64,000 nucleotides of DNA from Lactobacillus sp. CBA3605 (GTDB lineage: Bacteria; Bacillota; Bacilli; Lactobacillales; Lactobacillaceae): the NCBI RefSeq assembly GCF_002970915.1, contig NZ_CP027190.1:248001-312000 (forward strand). Reading direction: 5' to 3'. Shown here one piece after another: positions 60,967 to 64,000 of the stretch (position 1 is the first letter of the stretch; each line of letters starts with the position of its first letter). Both the position numbers and the translations under genes were made by a program. The notes beneath the pieces are model-generated. The model worked only from the letters and a program-made list of their open reading frames with translations, searched no databases and had not been told where the DNA came from.

Positions 60967-61209
60967 CTATTCGGTCGTATCAGTGTCACTAGCTAGCTTG
61001 TCTTCTTCATCGTAAACCTTGGCTTGGAAATCAGCCGCATCTTTACGAACGGCCGCTTTATTGGCTTCGTATAAGGCGTAGTCAATGACTGATTGGTTCG
61101 AATTGTTGCTACTTGAATCTTGACCAAGGTTTGCACTAAAGCTCATGACTGTCTGACCGTCGATAGTTGATTGACCTGTAATAGTAGTAGACTTATTTGT
61201 TTTTAACAT
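60967..61209 (-). CDS. Phage hypothetical protein
   Basis: 80 residues, acidic (ends DEEDKLASDTDTTE), Ser/Asn-rich, no membrane segment. Two bases from the DUF1617-like gene. Position suggests a tail-lysis accessory protein. Confidence 0.65.
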   Translation of the reverse strand: MLKTNKSTTITGQSTIDGQTVMSFSANLGQDSSSNNSNQSVIDYALYEANKAAVRKDAADFQAKVYDEEDKLASDTDTTE

Positions 61210-61211
61210 GA

Positions 61212-61646
61212 TTATTTATCTCCTTTTTTGTCGTCGAAAGTTACATCCAAAGCGTCGCATAAAGCCGCATAAATAGTGGCGTCATCACCTGACAATTCTA
61301 GCTTGCAGTTCTTTAAAACATCTTGAATATCGGCTTTGTGATCAGTATAAGTAGCCTTATCAACTTCGCCAGTTTCCGTCATCAGCTTAGTATATGCGTC
61401 TTGGAACTCATCTGACTTACCATCTTTAAGCTTGTAGCTGTCGTTTTCAACGATGAGTTTGCCATCTTTATCCTTTTCGCCAAACTCGTCAAATAGATCT
61501 TTACGTGCGTCTTCAAGTGACTTTACTTGGTCCTTTAAGACCCGGATAAAGCGGGTCCGAGCCATTGATTGGTAGCCAGCCAGTGGTAGCTGCTGCATTA
61601 AAACCACTGCGCCGCTAATATATTGATTTTCAATTGTGAATTTCAT
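61212..61646 (-). CDS. DUF1617-like phage protein
   Basis: 144 residues. LAGYQSMARTRFIRVLKDQ and the acidic, Lys/Asp-rich middle match the DUF1617 group found between tail fibre and holin in siphophages. Function unknown. Confidence 0.75.
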   Translation of the reverse strand: MKFTIENQYISGAVVLMQQLPLAGYQSMARTRFIRVLKDQVKSLEDARKDLFDEFGEKDKDGKLIVENDSYKLKDGKSDEFQDAYTKLMTETGEVDKATYTDHKADIQDVLKNCKLELSGDDATIYAALCDALDVTFDDKKGDK

Positions 61647-61647
61647 T

Positions 61648-64000
61648 TTATGAAGCCTCCAGTTTTTGTTTTAGTTCTTCAATTTGTTCTTTCATATTCT
61701 TAATTAGTGGTAGTAATGCGACAGCAATCCGGTCATACTGAATACCTTCCAAACCTCCGTTCTCGTTACGAACCACTAATTTTTCTACCCCAGCAGCGGC
61801 TAAATCTTCCGCAATCATCCCATAATTAAGTTCAGGAATTGGCTGAGTTGGGTCTTCGCTATATCGTTCAAGACTAGCTTTATCAATCCATGTTGCTGTT
61901 GGTAAATTAATAAGCTTCTCACCGTAATCTGTTGAGAACCCTCGCACGATGTTAGTCTTGTATTTGGATGCAGATGTTGACCGTACCAATGCGCCATCGT
62001 CACTGATAAAAACATTTGATGATTTACTGGTTGTGTGGATAAAAGCACTTGGAATGTGAACATATTCACCCCAAATTAAAATTCTATTTCCATTAAATTT
62101 TGTCCCTGAACTATCTGTAACGCCAATCGAAATTTTAGGAGAACTGTCTGCGCCATAACCATTGAACTTTGTTTTTGCCCCTCCGGACATAACAATTCCT
62201 CGTTCTGCCCCGCCTACCTTGGTAGGCTGCCAACCAAAAGTGGATTTCCCTGTAGAAATTCCACTAAATGTCTCAACGCCAAATCCAAAATCAAATATAT
62301 CCATAGAATTAGCTGAGTTTGTAAGCAAAGCATAATCGCGTCCAATAAATGATGCTCCAGCAAATGACGCTCCAGCAACTGTATTAGTAATATTTAAATA
62401 AGGTGTAGTTTGTAAATCAAATATTTGCGGTCCAACAAATTGTATTGACCCGCCTTTTAGTAGTACACGTGACGAAGCATCGGCAACCGACACATACCCA
62501 CTGTCGATATTAATATCAAGAGTGTTAGTCGAATTGTGAATACGGCCTTTTTGAAAGGTAACGACACCAGTATTAAGATTAATTTGCAAATTAGAACCAG
62601 TTAAAGTACCGGTAGTAATGTGACTAGCATTCAAGTTAATCACATTGACGTTGGCCGCATTTAGTGTCCCAGTAGTAATCTTATCTGCCGCAATGCTAGC
62701 GATATTTGCTGATTTTATCACTGCGGCGTCGATGGTAGTCGTCCCCGTGATGTGAACTTTCTGACCGGCAATTAAGACGCCCTCAGTCGAAATGTTGATT
62801 TGATTGATGACGTTATTTTTAACCACACGGAGGTTGATGTTGTCTTGTAGTTGGGTAATTTGTGATGCTGATGGTTCTCTATCAGTAAAGGGAATATCAC
62901 CGGCTATACTCATCATTGGTTGTGAGAACATCCCATGAGCTGAGCCAATTCCATGATATGCAGTATACAATCCCAAAGAAATATATTGGAAAGCTTTTGT
63001 CGGTTTAAAAACAGCAGTTACCTTTTGCCACACACCTATTGCCGCAGTAGTCGCTGAAACTTGATTTGAATCTTTGAATTCTACTCGTGCCCAGTCGGCA
63101 AGATTATCATTACTAAAAGTAGCGATATCAATAAAGAATCGGACATCACCAGCAGTTTCTGAATAGATTTTAACCCATGCAGTCGCCGTTATAGTTTGTG
63201 AACCATCATTTGAGAAAAACATCTTTTTACTATTAATTACTCTATAGGTAACAGTTCCTGCAGTGCCAATATTTTTTTGAAAAGTTCCCATTGAAGCACT
63301 GCCGTCTTTAGCTGAGACAGCATTGTTAGAAACATAGAAAAAATTACTACCGTCGTTATACCAGTTTGATTTAGAACCATCTAAAAATAACGGATCATAA
63401 ACATAATTTGTAGCGCCACTAGATGTGATTGTTGATGTAATCTGATTAGACAACTGTGTGACTTGTGATGTGCTAGCTTTGCCATTTACCGTAGCCTGCA
63501 TCCCATTCAGCTTAACTTCCAAGCTTGAATACTGAACTTGCGTAGCCGCATCTTCAGGTGCCGGTGACCAGTCAGTAGCTCTAGTTCCTTTTTCAAGCTT
63601 TGCGTTAGTTATGGTAACCGTCCCGTTAAAAGCTGGCCGAGCAAATATTTTCATGCAATTTAGCGAAGAACTCGTAACAGCATTCAATTTAACCGTTACT
63701 GTGACATGGCCTTGCGTGCTATTTGCACTTGTAGTCACCTCTTGTGAGATTGATCCAGATGTTCCCGTAGCAGAAACAATAGCGTATGGACTGGTTTCGA
63801 TATACAAACCAATGTTGCCATAGGCTTTTACACCGCTTACTTGCCAATCAAATGACCAAGTCAAAATATCACCGATGTTAAAATTGGACTTATTGAATTC
63901 GCCAAATGAATATTTCCATTGAGTAATTGACCCATATTGGCTGGTCGTTGTCGCATTATACGTCGCTACGAACGGGTTAGCAGTACCCATCAAATAATTA
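61648..64000 (-). CDS. Phage tail/baseplate protein with S74 chaperone, 5' end off the window
   Basis: 784 codons visible; the reading frame is open to the window edge, so the N-terminus is missing. Beta-rich repeats, a helical/asparagine-rich middle (NVINLNASHITTGTLTGSN style collar repeats) and a C-terminal Peptidase S74 chaperone: SASKYKTNIVRGF near the Ser/Lys dyad, GMIAEDLAAAG, and a terminal coiled coil. The S74 domain folds trimers then cleaves itself off. Adhesion or baseplate role likely. Confidence 0.88.
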   Translation of the reverse strand, partial: NYLMGTANPFVATYNATTTSQYGSITQWKYSFGEFNKSNFNIGDILTWSFDWQVSGVKAYGNIGLYIETSPYAIVSATGTSGSISQEVTTSANSTQGHVTVTVKLNAVTSSSLNCMKIFARPAFNGTVTITNAKLEKGTRATDWSPAPEDAATQVQYSSLEVKLNGMQATVNGKASTSQVTQLSNQITSTITSSGATNYVYDPLFLDGSKSNWYNDGSNFFYVSNNAVSAKDGSASMGTFQKNIGTAGTVTYRVINSKKMFFSNDGSQTITATAWVKIYSETAGDVRFFIDIATFSNDNLADWARVEFKDSNQVSATTAAIGVWQKVTAVFKPTKAFQYISLGLYTAYHGIGSAHGMFSQPMMSIAGDIPFTDREPSASQITQLQDNINLRVVKNNVINQINISTEGVLIAGQKVHITGTTTIDAAVIKSANIASIAADKITTGTLNAANVNVINLNASHITTGTLTGSNLQINLNTGVVTFQKGRIHNSTNTLDINIDSGYVSVADASSRVLLKGGSIQFVGPQIFDLQTTPYLNITNTVAGASFAGASFIGRDYALLTNSANSMDIFDFGFGVETFSGISTGKSTFGWQPTKVGGAERGIVMSGGAKTKFNGYGADSSPKISIGVTDSSGTKFNGNRILIWGEYVHIPSAFIHTTSKSSNVFISDDGALVRSTSASKYKTNIVRGFSTDYGEKLINLPTATWIDKASLERYSEDPTQPIPELNYGMIAEDLAAAGVEKLVVRNENGGLEGIQYDRIAVALLPLIKNMKEQIEELKQKLEAS

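Larger units (their letters stand above)
57755..64000 (-). mobile_element. Lysis end of a prophage beside tRNA-Ser
   Basis: Tail protein, small genes, holin, endolysin and a toxin-antitoxin pair read toward the tRNA. The integrase and other att end lie outside the window. The left boundary is placed after the tRNA; the exact att core cannot be set. Confidence 0.7.

Overview
The window is a low-GC Gram-positive chromosome segment from a Lactobacillaceae member, most likely the Lactiplantibacillus plantarum group. Supporting features are a 332-residue D-lactate dehydrogenase, acetolactate decarboxylase, mevalonate-pathway HMG-CoA synthase, a serine hydrolase-dltX-dltA-dltB-dltC-dltD cluster, a CIRCE-controlled hrcA-grpE-dnaK-dnaJ operon and a Gram-positive LexA box. 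Species assignment is inference; I ran no search.

Layout. 1-5.8 kb (minus): dtd (cut by the edge), bifunctional (p)ppGpp enzyme rel, rsmE, prmA, DNA-3-methyladenine glycosylase and small unknowns. 6-12.7 kb is a scar: an amino-acid permease that has lost its 5' end, joined to an ORF with HNH-associated repeats, then an IS3-family relic bounded by inverted repeats, lepA, and an intact ISL3-family element (1433 bp, 8-bp target duplication) sitting directly behind the lepA promoter. 12.8-18.7 kb: D-alanylation operon with an upstream serine hydrolase and an unlisted 43-codon ORF with a perfect ribosome binding site. 18.9-23.8 kb: HrcA heat-shock operon. 23.9-46.7 kb: a housekeeping block, almost all on minus (budA, ribF, truB, rbfA, infB, ylxQ, ylxR, nusA, rimP, polC, proS, rseP, cdsA, uppS, frr, pyrH, tsf, rpsB, ldhD), punctuated by internal hairpin terminators. 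46.8-53.7 kb: yazA/yabB-like pair, plsC, UPF0154, UPF0291, lexA, an AlkD-like protein, an unknown membrane protein, a frameshifted mvaS, a decayed ORF and a TMEM175-like channel. 53.8-57.3 kb: an acetyltransferase and a two-gene ABC exporter resembling lactococcin-972-group bacteriocin exporters, with no precursor gene beside it. 57.6-64 kb: tRNA-Ser(CGA) followed by the lysis end of a prophage: MazEF-type module, GH25 endolysin with a decayed LysM tail, holin, small genes, and the C-terminal part of an S74-terminated tail protein running off the window.

How the genes work together. Translation (rpsB, tsf, frr, infB, rbfA, rimP, lepA, proS, rsmE, prmA), envelope building (uppS, cdsA, rseP, plsC, dlt) and stress control (rel, hrcA operon, lexA) dominate. 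The most notable signals are the 43-codon basic ORF ahead of dlt, the decayed LysM of the phage lysin, the single-base homopolymer frameshift in mvaS, the permease/HNH-repeat junction, and spaced GTGCAC repeats beside the tRNA/prophage boundary. I found no convincing evidence of an entirely new multi-gene system.
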